A stretch of DNA of 64,000 bases, from the NCBI GenBank assembly GCA_964203655.1, contig CAXNMJ010000002.1:226005-290004 (forward strand), read 5' to 3'. Position 1 is the stretch's first letter. Each line of letters opens with the position of its first letter. Position numbers and translations under genes: made by a program. Of this stretch, positions 18,364 through 27,028 are shown in pieces. The notes below the pieces were generated by a model. It was not told the DNA's origin and did no database searches. It was given only the letters and a program-made list of their open reading frames with translations. The DNA comes from BACL27 sp947488385 (GTDB lineage: Bacteria > Actinomycetota > Acidimicrobiia > Acidimicrobiales > Ilumatobacteraceae).

Positions 18364-18905
18364 ATTTACTTTTGGCGGCATTGATCGCTGTTGAAGACCC
18401 AACTCAGACGCATCACTGGTTGTTGCCTGAGACCGCCGAAATTATTTACGGTGGTTTGGCTTCGGTAATCGTGTTTGCCGGACTTTTCAAGTTCGCCGGA
18501 CCGATGGTTAAGAAGTCGATGAAGGCTCGCACTGAGAAAATTCAAAAAGAGCTGGACGGCGCAGCATCGGCTCGCTCGAAATCAGAGACTGATGCGACCG
18601 ATATTCGTCGTGCGTTGGGCGACATCGAGGCTGAGCGTAAGAAGATTTTGGCTGAAGCCGAAACACAAGCCACAGCAATTCTTGCTGACGGTCGTGCTCG
18701 ATTGATTAAAGAAGTTGCCGAACTCGAAGCCAAGGCTGCGACTGACTTAGCTGCAGCACGAGGTCGCAGTGGCGAAGAGTTGCGTGGCGAGATTGGTCGT
18801 TTGTCAAGCGCGGCAACTTCTGTTGCAGTAGCTGCAAGCCTCAACGATCGTGCCCAACAAGATTTGATCGAGAGTTTCATCAAGAGCGTGGGAGCATCAA
18901 AATGA
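18360..18905 (+). CDS. atpF: ATP synthase F0 subunit b (second b-type subunit)
   Basis: A 181-residue stalk subunit with one N-terminal membrane helix (IIYGGLASVIVFAGLFKFAG, residues 23-42) and a coiled coil rich in Ala, Lys and Glu. The sequence is clearly diverged from the preceding b-type protein, so this is not a recent tandem duplication. The GTG start overlaps the upstream stop and its own stop overlaps the delta subunit start (ATGA). Three stalk proteins are therefore translated as a coupled series. Confidence 0.88.
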   Translation: MNLLLAALIAVEDPTQTHHWLLPETAEIIYGGLASVIVFAGLFKFAGPMVKKSMKARTEKIQKELDGAASARSKSETDATDIRRALGDIEAERKKILAEAETQATAILADGRARLIKEVAELEAKAATDLAAARGRSGEELRGEIGRLSSAATSVAVAASLNDRAQQDLIESFIKSVGASK

Positions 18906-19429
18906 GCGACGCCCGCATTGAGGCTTACAGCCGAGCATTGTTTGAAGTTGCCCAAGCAGAAGGCAACTTGGCGATAGTTGAAGATGAGTTGTTTCGCATG
19001 GCACGGGCAGTTGAGTCAAACGAGCAATTGCGTGCGACTTTGACCGACGCGACGATTCCGGCTGATCGCCGTCAACAAGTTGTCGAAAAACTTTTGGGTG
19101 GAAAAGCCAGCAACACCAGCGTGCAACTTGTGTCGTTGATTGTCGGCGCAGGACGTGGCCGCGACTTGCCAGCGATTGTTGATCGCCTTGTGCAGCGTGC
19201 ATCAAGCGAGCAGCAACGTGAAGTTGCCGAAGTTCGTAGCGCTGTTGCATTGTCTGACGATCAGACAAAACGCCTGGCAGAAGCCCTGAGCAAATCAACT
19301 GGTCGCAAACTGAATCTCAAAGTCGTGGTTGATCCATCAGTTTTGGGTGGATTAGTTGCGACTGTTGGTGACGAAGTCATCGACGACACAGTTCGCACTC
19401 GACTTGAACAAATTAAGACCCGAATCTGA
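18902..19429 (+). CDS. atpH: ATP synthase F1 subunit delta
   Basis: Connects the peripheral stalk to the top of the alpha3-beta3 head. 175 residues with the OSCP/delta fold signature: SRALFEVAQAEG at the N-terminus and VVVDPSVLGGLVATVGDEVI near the C-terminus. It is a stand-alone delta of normal length, not fused to a b domain as in Mycobacterium. It overlaps the upstream b-type gene by 4 bp and lies 23 bp before atpA. Confidence 0.95.
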   Translation: MSDARIEAYSRALFEVAQAEGNLAIVEDELFRMARAVESNEQLRATLTDATIPADRRQQVVEKLLGGKASNTSVQLVSLIVGAGRGRDLPAIVDRLVQRASSEQQREVAEVRSAVALSDDQTKRLAEALSKSTGRKLNLKVVVDPSVLGGLVATVGDEVIDDTVRTRLEQIKTRI

Positions 19430-19452
19430 AGTTCTGAAAGGACATACACAAC

Positions 19453-21051
19453 ATGGCTGAACTCACACTCTCTGCGAGCGACATCGCAGCAGCGATTACC
19501 AAAGGTCTCGACGGTTACTCGCCGTCGGTCGAGGCACGCACCGTTGGTCGTGTTACAGAAGTGGGCGACGGTATCGCTCGCGTAAGTGGCTTGCCTGATT
19601 GCGCAGTCAACGAGTTGCTTGAATTCGAAGACGGCACGATTGGCTTGGCCTTGAACTTGGACGAAGATTCAATCGGTGTTGTTGTGCTTGGTGAAGCCGA
19701 AGCAATCGAAGAAAACCAAACCGTAAAAGCAACTGGTCGAATTTTGTCGGTGCCTGTTGGCGACGCGATGCTTGGTCGAGTTGTAAACGCTTTAGGTCAG
19801 CCAATTGACGGCAAGGGTGAAATCGTTGGTGCGATCATGCGCCGCGTTGAAGTTCAAGCACCCGGCATCATGGGTCGCAAGCCAGTGCACGAGCCGCTTC
19901 AAACCGGTATCAAAGCGATTGACGCGATGACACCAATTGGTCGTGGGCAACGAGAGTTGATCATCGGTGACCGCAAGACAGGAAAGACAACAATCGCGAT
20001 TGACACGATTCTTAACCAGCGCGGTCTTGGTGTGAAGTGCATTTACGTAGCGATTGGTCAAAAGGGTTCGACAATTGCGCAAACCGTAGAAGTTTTGCGC
20101 CAATACGGAGCACTTGAGTACACGGTTGTTGTTGCAGCACCCGCTTCAAACCCTGCGCCGTTCAAATATCTCGCACCATATGCAGGTTGCGCAATCGGCC
20201 AGCAGTGGATGGAGAACGGCGAGCATGCGCTAGTCGTATACGACGACTTGTCGAAACAAGCAGAGGCGTATCGTCAGATCGCGTTGTTGCTTCGTCGCCC
20301 ACCAGGTCGCGAGGCTTACCCAGGCGACGTGTTCTATCTGCACAGCCGTTTGCTTGAGCGCGCCGCAAAGTTGAGCGACGAGCGTGGTGCCGGTTCGTTG
20401 ACTGCGTTGCCAGTGATCGAAACAAAAGCAGGCGACGTGTCGGCGTATATTCCGACGAACGTAATTTCAATCACCGACGGCCAGGTTTATTTGCAAGACA
20501 ACTTGTTTAAATCTGGTGTGCGACCAGCCGTAGACGTAGGTATCTCGGTGAGTCGTGTAGGTGGCGCTGCTCAAATCAAAGCGATGAAGAGCGTTTCAGG
20601 AACACTCAAGCTCGACCTCGCTCAGTTTCGTGAACTCGAAGCATTCGCAACTTTCGGTAGCGAACTTGACGCGATTTCAAAAGCCCAACTTGAGCGCGGA
20701 TATCGCTTGGTTGAGTTGTTGAAGCAACCACTCAACTCGCCGATGCCGGTTGAAGAGCAAGTCGTTTCGATTTTTGCCGGCACGAAGGGCTACTTGGACA
20801 CGATTCCGGTTGCTGATGTGCGTCGATTCGAAAACGAATTGCTTGAACACATGCGTTCACGTCATAGCGGTTTGCTTTCGGGTATCCGCCAAGAACCAAA
20901 AGCTGATGTGCCAAAAGATTTGGCTTCAATCGTTGCTGCATTCAAAGCTGGCTTCGTGCCAACCAAGAAATCGGGCGCTGTTGATCCAACAAAAACTAAT
21001 GCTGGTGAAACTGGCGATGCGGCGAGCGCAAAAACGCTCGCGACTGAGTAG
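19453..21051 (+). CDS. atpA: ATP synthase F1 subunit alpha
   Basis: Non-catalytic nucleotide-binding subunit of the F1 head. Seen: N-terminal beta-barrel (GRVTEVGDGIARVSGL), P-loop GDRKTGKTTIAID near residue 177, and the alpha-type signature segment PAVDVGISVSRVGGAAQ. 532 residues, with a low-complexity tail of about 30 residues rich in Lys, Thr and Ala. GAAAGGA lies 9 nt before the ATG. Confidence 0.98.
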   Translation: MAELTLSASDIAAAITKGLDGYSPSVEARTVGRVTEVGDGIARVSGLPDCAVNELLEFEDGTIGLALNLDEDSIGVVVLGEAEAIEENQTVKATGRILSVPVGDAMLGRVVNALGQPIDGKGEIVGAIMRRVEVQAPGIMGRKPVHEPLQTGIKAIDAMTPIGRGQRELIIGDRKTGKTTIAIDTILNQRGLGVKCIYVAIGQKGSTIAQTVEVLRQYGALEYTVVVAAPASNPAPFKYLAPYAGCAIGQQWMENGEHALVVYDDLSKQAEAYRQIALLLRRPPGREAYPGDVFYLHSRLLERAAKLSDERGAGSLTALPVIETKAGDVSAYIPTNVISITDGQVYLQDNLFKSGVRPAVDVGISVSRVGGAAQIKAMKSVSGTLKLDLAQFRELEAFATFGSELDAISKAQLERGYRLVELLKQPLNSPMPVEEQVVSIFAGTKGYLDTIPVADVRRFENELLEHMRSRHSGLLSGIRQEPKADVPKDLASIVAAFKAGFVPTKKSGAVDPTKTNAGETGDAASAKTLATE

Positions 21052-21063
21052 GTCTAAACCAAA

Positions 21064-21990
21064 ATGGCAGGCGGGCAAGAGCGCATATTGCGCAGTCGGA
21101 TCAGATCGGTTCAGGCAACCAAGAAGATCACGCGCGCAATGGAACTTATCGCTGGCTCACGCATTGTCAAAGCTCAACAACGAGTTACCGCAGCCGTGCC
21201 ATACAGCGAACGCATCACTGAAGTTGTCAAAGACTTGGCAGCGGGTGGCGCGGGAAGCTCGTCGGCGTTTTTGAAAGCGCGCCCTGAGATTCGAACGGCT
21301 TGCTATGTTGCGATCACTGCAGATCGTGGTCTTTGTGGTGGATACAACTCGGGCATTTTGCGAGCAACCGAAGGAGAAGTCAAGGCCGACGTTTTGGCGT
21401 CGAAAGATTATGTGGTCGTGCCAGTTGGTCGCAAAGCCGAAAACTATTTCAAGTTTCGTTCGTATAAGACATCGCGTAGTTTTACAGGCTTTTCTGATGC
21501 GCCGAAATACGAAGATGCCAAGGCAATTGGCCAGTTTGTGGTCGATTTGTATTTGCGCGGCGAAGTTGATCGTGTCGAGCTTGTCTACACCCGATTTGTT
21601 TCGTCTGGGCGACAAGAAGTTGTGCGTCGGCCGCTTGTGCCGCTTGAAAGAGATGTAATTGCTGGTGGCGACGGCAAGTCGGCGTCGGGTGGCAATTACG
21701 AGTTCGAACCAGATCCAGAACTTATTTTGCAAACGTTGTTGCCGCGATATGTCGAGGCACGTATTTATGCGGCGCTTTTGAATGCTGCCGCCAGCGAGCA
21801 CGCTTTTCGTCAACGCGCGATGAAGTCGGCAACTGACAACGCTGAAGAGTTGATCAAGAATCTGTCGCGCATCATGAACCGCGCGCGCCAAGATTCGATT
21901 ACGACAGAAATTATGGAAATTGTCAGTGGCGCCGAAGCACTTGGCTCTGACGACAAAGACGATGTTGTTCGCGAGATGGCAAGTAATTAG
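21064..21990 (+). CDS. atpG: ATP synthase F1 subunit gamma
   Basis: Central rotor shaft. Terminal helices form the coiled-coil axle: QERILRSRIRSVQATKKITR at the N-terminus, and the C-terminal ITTEIMEIVSGAEAL signature region. 308 residues, in the actinobacterial range; the loop around residues 205-215 (GGDGKSASGG) is an insertion. It starts 12 bp after atpA. The last residues (SDDKDDVVREMASN) are a short acidic tail. Confidence 0.97.
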   Translation: MAGGQERILRSRIRSVQATKKITRAMELIAGSRIVKAQQRVTAAVPYSERITEVVKDLAAGGAGSSSAFLKARPEIRTACYVAITADRGLCGGYNSGILRATEGEVKADVLASKDYVVVPVGRKAENYFKFRSYKTSRSFTGFSDAPKYEDAKAIGQFVVDLYLRGEVDRVELVYTRFVSSGRQEVVRRPLVPLERDVIAGGDGKSASGGNYEFEPDPELILQTLLPRYVEARIYAALLNAAASEHAFRQRAMKSATDNAEELIKNLSRIMNRARQDSITTEIMEIVSGAEALGSDDKDDVVREMASN

Positions 21991-22025
21991 TAACGATTTT
22001 TAAGCGAAATAAAAAGGGAGAAAAA

Positions 22026-23465
22026 ATGAGTACAGCAACTAATACAGATCGAAAAGACGGGCGAGTAGTAGCAATCGCTGGTCCAGTTATCGACGTTGAG
22101 TTTCCTCGTGGCTCGCTGCCAGAACTCAATCAAGCACTTGAGTTCACAGTTACTGTTGACGGCAAGCCGAACGTGATTTTGGCTGAAGTCGCACAGCAAC
22201 TTGGTGGCAGTCGTGTTCGTGCAGTGTGCATGAAGCCAACCGACGGTCTGCGTCGAGGCACGCCAGTGCGCGACACGGGTCGTGGCATCACCGTGCCAGT
22301 CGGCGACAAGACACTTGGCCACGTATGGAACGTGTGGGGCGACTGCCTTGACGGCAACAACGACGATTTCAAAGATGTTGAGCGCTGGGAGATTCACCGT
22401 CCGGCACCGGCGTTCGACACGCTCGAACCATCGAAGCGTCAGTTTGAAACGGGCATCAAAGTTATTGACTTGCTCACCCCATATTTGGCTGGTGGAAAAA
22501 TCGGTTTGTTCGGTGGTGCAGGTGTAGGCAAAACAGTTTTGATCACCGAGATGATTAACCGCGTGGCCTCAAAGCACGGCGGTGTGTCGGTGTTCGCAGG
22601 TGTAGGCGAGCGAACTCGTGAAGGCACCGACTTGCGTCTTGAGATGGAAGAGTCGGGCGTGTTCGAAAAAGCAGCCCTAGTTTTCGGCCAGATGGACGAA
22701 CCACCAGGCGTGCGCTTGCGCGTTGCTCTTTCGGCATTGACAATGGCCGAATACTTCCGTGACGTAAAAAACCAAGACGTGTTGTTGTTCGTTGACAACA
22801 TCTTCCGTTTCGTACAGGCCGGTTCTGAAGTTTCTACATTGCTCGGCCGTATGCCGTCAGCAGTGGGTTACCAGCCGACACTTGCCGACGAAATGGGTCA
22901 GTTGCAAGAGCGCATCACGTCAACACGTGGCCGATCGATTACATCGTTGCAGGCTGTTTATGTGCCTGCCGACGACTACACCGACCCAGCACCGTTTACG
23001 ACGTTTGCTTTCTTGGATGCAACAACCGAGTTGTCGCGACAAATCGCATCGTTGGGCATTTACCCAGCGGTAGACCCACTCGCTTCAACTTCAACAATTT
23101 TGACGCCAGAAACTGTCGGCGAACGTCACTACAACGTGGCCCGTCGTGTTCAAGAAATTTTGCAGCGCTACAAAGAACTGCAAGACATCATCGCGATTCT
23201 TGGTCTGGATGAACTTTCAGAAGAAGACCGCATGACTGTTTCGCGAGCCCGCAAGGTTCAGCGTTTCTTGTCGCAGCCGTTCTATGTTGCCGAAGTTTTC
23301 ACCGGTGTTAAGGGTGAATACGTACCGACCGCACAGACAGTTGAAAGTTTCGAAGCGATCATCAAGGGCGACCTTGACGATGTGCCAGAACAAGCTTTCT
23401 TGAACGTCGGTGGCGTTGATCAAGTTCTTGCCAAAGCCAAGTCGCTTCAAGATTCGGCAGCGTAA
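22026..23465 (+). CDS. atpD: ATP synthase F1 subunit beta
   Basis: Catalytic subunit of ATP synthase. Seen: P-loop GGAGVGKTVLI near residue 162, catalytic GERTREG, the ATP-synthase signature PAVDPLASTS, and DELSEEDR, the DELSEED lever that touches gamma. 479 residues. AAGGGAG lies 5 nt before the ATG. Confidence 0.98.
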   Translation: MSTATNTDRKDGRVVAIAGPVIDVEFPRGSLPELNQALEFTVTVDGKPNVILAEVAQQLGGSRVRAVCMKPTDGLRRGTPVRDTGRGITVPVGDKTLGHVWNVWGDCLDGNNDDFKDVERWEIHRPAPAFDTLEPSKRQFETGIKVIDLLTPYLAGGKIGLFGGAGVGKTVLITEMINRVASKHGGVSVFAGVGERTREGTDLRLEMEESGVFEKAALVFGQMDEPPGVRLRVALSALTMAEYFRDVKNQDVLLFVDNIFRFVQAGSEVSTLLGRMPSAVGYQPTLADEMGQLQERITSTRGRSITSLQAVYVPADDYTDPAPFTTFAFLDATTELSRQIASLGIYPAVDPLASTSTILTPETVGERHYNVARRVQEILQRYKELQDIIAILGLDELSEEDRMTVSRARKVQRFLSQPFYVAEVFTGVKGEYVPTAQTVESFEAIIKGDLDDVPEQAFLNVGGVDQVLAKAKSLQDSAA

Positions 23466-23477
23466 GTTTCAATCACC

Positions 23478-23906
23478 ATGGCTGAGAGAAGTTCGCTAAA
23501 AGTTGAGGTGGTTTCACCAGAACGCGTTTTGTTTTCTGGTGAAGCACGTCAAGTAATCACGCGTACTTTGGATGGCGGTGAAATTGCGTTCCTTCCAGGT
23601 CACACAACTTTTTTGGGTGCACTCGTCGAGAACCACACACGCATCTACTTGGCTGACGGCAAAGTGCAAGACGTAGCGGTGCATGGCGGTTTTGTTGATG
23701 TTGCGCCAGATCACGTGACGATTTTGTCTGACAGCGCCGAGCTTGCAGAAAATATCGACGTCGCTCGGGCGCGCGCAGCGCAAGAGCGAGCCCAAGAAGC
23801 AATGCGTGGTGAACACGACGCCACAGTTGAGGGTGCCTTGCGTCGAGCTCATGCACGACTTGCCGCAGCAGGTGGAAGCTCAAACTCCGGAGGGTCGGCT
23901 CACTAA
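23478..23906 (+). CDS. atpC: ATP synthase F1 subunit epsilon
   Basis: Small rotor subunit that couples the c-ring to gamma and can inhibit hydrolysis. Seen: N-terminal beta-sandwich (LKVEVVSPERVLFSGEA, FLPGHTTFLGAL, VHGGFVDV) and a C-terminal helical hairpin (DVARARAAQERAQEAM, ALRRAHARLAAA). 142 residues with a short Gly/Ser tail. It closes the atp cluster; the SDR gene begins 20 bp later and may be read through. Confidence 0.95.
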   Translation: MAERSSLKVEVVSPERVLFSGEARQVITRTLDGGEIAFLPGHTTFLGALVENHTRIYLADGKVQDVAVHGGFVDVAPDHVTILSDSAELAENIDVARARAAQERAQEAMRGEHDATVEGALRRAHARLAAAGGSSNSGGSAH

Positions 23907-23925
23907 CGAGCCGTAGCCTGCAGTA

Positions 23926-24708
23926 ATGGCAAGATATCCGTTCACCTGTGCTTTGGTGACGGGCGCGTCGAGTGGCATTGGCTACGAGATGGCAATTCAA
24001 CTTGCAACTTCAGGCGTGCAAGTAATCGCGGTTGCTCGTCGGCGTGATCGACTCGAACAGCTCGCTGCGCAATTCAAAAACATCGAAGTGATGGTCGCCG
24101 ACTTGTCAACCCCAGAGGGTGTGGGTCAAGTTGAGTCGCGAATTTCTGATTCTTCAAAGATGGCAATTGATCTGGTTGTAAACAACGCAGGTTTTGGTTC
24201 GTCAGGTTTGATGCACGAAGTTGATGTCGATCGGTTATCACGCGAGATTGGTGTCAACGTTTTGGCGCTAACTCGTTTGTCGCATGCGGCGGTGAATGCA
24301 ATGGTGCCTCGGGGTCGCGGTTATCTGTTGAATGTCTCAAGCATCGCGAGTTTTCAGGCGGGGCCGTCTTCGGCGGTTTACTCAGCGACGAAGGCTTTCG
24401 TCACGAGTCTGACCGAAGCGTTGCACGCAGAGTTGAGTGGCACCGGTGTTCGTGTCACGGCGTTGTGTCCTGGGTTTACACGAACTGAGTTTTCAGATGT
24501 GTCTGGCACTTTGAGTATCGCAACCCAGGTGCCTGAGTTCGCATGGCTTGATGCAACTGACGTTGCCCGCGCTGGTTTGCGTGATGTGGCGCGAGGTCGC
24601 ACACTGAGTATTCCTGGAGCAATTTATAAAGGATTAGCTGCCGTGTCGAGCGCATTTCCGCGCGCACTCGTGCGCCGCATCACCGCTTTTGCCACCGGCT
24701 CTCGCTGA
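23926..24708 (+). CDS. Short-chain dehydrogenase/reductase
   Basis: Classical SDR oxidoreductase with a Rossmann fold. Seen: cofactor motif TGASSGIGYEMA near residue 11, NNAGFG, the catalytic Ser in SSIASFQAG, and YSATK (YxxxK) near residue 153. The Arg-rich stretch after the second strand (ARRRDRL) suggests NADP(H). 260 residues. The substrate cannot be read from sequence. The C-terminal part (AIYKGLAAVSSAFPRALVRR) resembles the membrane-proximal helix seen in DltE/YqjQ-like SDRs, which is a weak hint only. Confidence 0.88.
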   Translation: MARYPFTCALVTGASSGIGYEMAIQLATSGVQVIAVARRRDRLEQLAAQFKNIEVMVADLSTPEGVGQVESRISDSSKMAIDLVVNNAGFGSSGLMHEVDVDRLSREIGVNVLALTRLSHAAVNAMVPRGRGYLLNVSSIASFQAGPSSAVYSATKAFVTSLTEALHAELSGTGVRVTALCPGFTRTEFSDVSGTLSIATQVPEFAWLDATDVARAGLRDVARGRTLSIPGAIYKGLAAVSSAFPRALVRRITAFATGSR

Positions 24709-24747
24709 GCACTTAGCTCGTGGGTTGCGAGAAATAAGGTTGGAGTT

Positions 24748-25413
24748 ATGCGAAGGTTGAGCGCAATTTTTGTTGTCATGTTCACTGTTTTGCTGGTCGC
24801 CACTGGAGCAGGAGCAAGTGGTGCTGGGGCGAGTGATGAGCAGGGTGGTCGGGCGAAGGTATTGATTATTGGTGACTCGGTGTTTGATGCGTTTGATCAT
24901 GTGGCGAGTGCGCGCGAACAGTTAGATAGCCAGCAGAAAACAATTTTTGCGGTGCAGGGCTGTCAGAAACTTCTTGAACCTGGTTGCATGAAGTGGGTCA
25001 AGTTGAGTGCGCTAGATCAACTGCGAAAAAATGCCGGCAAATTTAGCGATGTTGTCGTGATTGGCACCGGCTATAACGATCGAATAGGCACACCGTTTCG
25101 CGAGGCAGTTCTTGCAATCACAAACGAAGCAGCGACACAAGGCGTTGATGTGATTTGGATTACATACCGACAGGTGCGCCACGTTCGAGGTAAGGCAACG
25201 ACAATGAACAAGCAACTTGTCAAACTTGACCCGAAGATCGAAAATTTGTCTCTTGCTGATTGGAATCTGTTCAGCGAAGGCAAAGAAAAGAGTGGCTGGT
25301 TTCGCGGAGACCGTCTTCACCTGATCTCGCCAGGGGCGAACGGACTAGCGCAGTTAATAAACCAAGCCGTGAGTGAAGTGATCGCCAAACGCGAACTTGC
25401 TAAAACGAGTTAG
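24748..25413 (+). CDS. Secreted SGNH/GDSL-like hydrolase
   Basis: A signal peptide (residues 1-23, MRRLSAIFVVMFTVLLVATG) precedes an SGNH-type domain. Block I is IIGDSVFDAF with the nucleophile Ser, block III is GTGYNDR with Asn, and block V is GDRLHL with the Asp-x-x-His pair. All four catalytic positions look present. 221 residues. Such domains act as esterases or O-acetyl-transfer partners on cell-wall glycans; the actual substrate is unknown. Two cysteines (VQGCQKLLEPGC) could form an extracytoplasmic disulfide. ATG with TAAGGT 7 nt upstream, so probably leaderless. Confidence 0.75.
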   Translation: MRRLSAIFVVMFTVLLVATGAGASGAGASDEQGGRAKVLIIGDSVFDAFDHVASAREQLDSQQKTIFAVQGCQKLLEPGCMKWVKLSALDQLRKNAGKFSDVVVIGTGYNDRIGTPFREAVLAITNEAATQGVDVIWITYRQVRHVRGKATTMNKQLVKLDPKIENLSLADWNLFSEGKEKSGWFRGDRLHLISPGANGLAQLINQAVSEVIAKRELAKTS

Positions 25414-25422
25414 CGATAACCA

Positions 25423-25436
25423 GCGCTAACTAGCGC
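25423..25436. other. Inverted repeat between convergent genes
   Basis: GCGCTA-AC-TAGCGC forms a perfect 6-bp stem in the 26-bp gap between the SGNH hydrolase and glpX, which converge here. There is no T tract on either strand. It could act as a weak bidirectional terminator; this is inference. Confidence 0.3.
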
Positions 25437-25439
25437 AAA

Positions 25440-26432
25440 CTACTGAAACTCTGCCGAAGAGTATTGACCGATGCGGTCAGCGCGATGTTGCGTGTCGATC
25501 ACGCGCACCGTGCCACTGCGACTGCGCATCACCAAACTTTGTGATGTCGCGCCGTATGAGTCGTAGCGCACACCGCGAAGTAGTTCTCCGTCGGTGACAC
25601 CGGTTGCAGCGAAGAAAACATCATCGCCACTGCAAAGATCATTTACAGTCAAAATCTTTGACAAGTCGTAGCCGGCGTCTTTGGCAACCTTGGCTTCAGC
25701 ATCATTTTTGACCCACAGTCGACCCAAGATTTGCCCACCCAAACTCTTTAGCGCTGCAGCAGCCGTTACACCTTCAGGTGTGCCACCAATGCCCATCAAC
25801 ACGTCGACACCGACATGCGGTGACGCAGCGGCGATTGCGCCTGCGATGTCGCCGTCACTAATCAGGTGAATGCGGCATCCACAACTGCGCACTTCAGCGA
25901 TCAATTCGTCATGTCGTGGTCGCTCTAAAATCACGACGACCAAATCGTTGAGCGACTTTTTTGTCGCCTTGGCGATTTCTTTCAAATTTTTTGTCGGAGA
26001 AACAGTTATGTCGATTGCGTTGGCCGCCGCCGCCGAGACGGCGATTTTTTCCATATAAACGCAAGGGCCAGGATTAAACATTGAGCCACGCTCGGCAACT
26101 GCAAGCACTGAGAGCGCGTTGTTGCGACCAAGTGACGTCAGCGTCGTGCCGTCAATCGGATCAACAGCAACATCAGTCAGCGGTTTTGAGCCGTTGCCGA
26201 CACGCTCTCCGTTGAAAAGCATTGGTGCTTGATCTTTTTCGCCTTCACCGATGACGACGATGCCATCCATATTTACTGTGTCGAGAAGATTGCGCATCGC
26301 GTCGACAGCGGCGCCATCGGCAGCATTTTTATCGCCACGACCAACCCACTTTGACGCGGCGAGTGCGGCTGATTCAGTCACCCGAACTAGTTCAAGCGCC
26401 AAGTTGCGGTCAGGGCGTTGCTTCAACGTCAT
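25440..26432 (-). CDS. glpX: Fructose-1,6-bisphosphatase class II
   Basis: Gluconeogenic phosphatase of the GlpX family. Seen: GRGDKNAADGAAVDAMR, the metal-binding GEGEKDQAPML, DPIDGTTL, and GGTPEGVTAAAALKSLGG. 330 residues from the ATG at 26432; a GTG one codon earlier is also possible. TAACAT ends 7 nt before this ATG, so leaderless translation is expected. In actinobacteria this class commonly provides the main FBPase. Divergent from the acidic protein gene. Confidence 0.95.
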   Translation of the reverse strand: MTLKQRPDRNLALELVRVTESAALAASKWVGRGDKNAADGAAVDAMRNLLDTVNMDGIVVIGEGEKDQAPMLFNGERVGNGSKPLTDVAVDPIDGTTLTSLGRNNALSVLAVAERGSMFNPGPCVYMEKIAVSAAAANAIDITVSPTKNLKEIAKATKKSLNDLVVVILERPRHDELIAEVRSCGCRIHLISDGDIAGAIAAASPHVGVDVLMGIGGTPEGVTAAAALKSLGGQILGRLWVKNDAEAKVAKDAGYDLSKILTVNDLCSGDDVFFAATGVTDGELLRGVRYDSYGATSQSLVMRSRSGTVRVIDTQHRADRIGQYSSAEFQ

Positions 26433-26488
26433 CACTCAGATGTTAGCCCAATCGTGCATTTGATGAATAAACAACTAGCGTTCGGCTT

Positions 26489-26935
26489 GTGAGTGAACTG
26501 AATCCGAACACACCGATCACCGAGTGGGAACTTGACGAGTGGTCAAAAGATACTCGTGCCGAACTCTCGGCAATGCTGACCGAGTCGGGGATTGCACATC
26601 GTTGGGACGACACAGTCTTGTTGGCCGAGTCATCGCGCGAAGCAGATATCGAAGAAATTCTGGATGAGATCGAGAATCTTGATCACGAAATTGACGAGCA
26701 AGATGATGATCAAGATCAGGCTGATGAAAAAGTCTTGCAACAGCTCATGGGAGTTGCACAAAAGATCTCTCGTAATCCGACGGATGGCAACGCTGTGTCG
26801 AACCTTGAGCGTCTACTCGAAGAGATTGATGCAGCCAGCGCGCCTGGTGACATGGGCGACTCGGTGTGGCGTCAAATCAAAGATCTTGCAAGTCAGGTTG
26901 AAGATGCGCTTAGTCGGTGGAGATCGGGCCGATGA
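26489..26935 (+). CDS. Uncharacterised acidic protein
   Basis: 148 residues, very rich in Asp and Glu, with a run DHEIDEQDDDQDQADEK around residues 72-88 and predicted mostly helical. The N-terminal half (ELDEWSKDTRAELSAMLTES) looks like a small folded region, and the C-terminal half has two amphipathic helices. No enzyme motif, signal peptide or membrane segment. I do not recognise a family. GTG start with TAGCGT 7 nt upstream (leaderless). It lies upstream of the J-domain protein in the same direction, with a separate promoter between them. Confidence 0.75.
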   Translation: MSELNPNTPITEWELDEWSKDTRAELSAMLTESGIAHRWDDTVLLAESSREADIEEILDEIENLDHEIDEQDDDQDQADEKVLQQLMGVAQKISRNPTDGNAVSNLERLLEEIDAASAPGDMGDSVWRQIKDLASQVEDALSRWRSGR

Positions 26936-27028
26936 AGTGTTGGCAGTGGATTTAGCAAGTCGGCTTACGGCGATTTTGCGCTCAAATCTTTAGCCGATTT
27001 TTGCTGTCAGCAATTAGTCTCTGAGACT

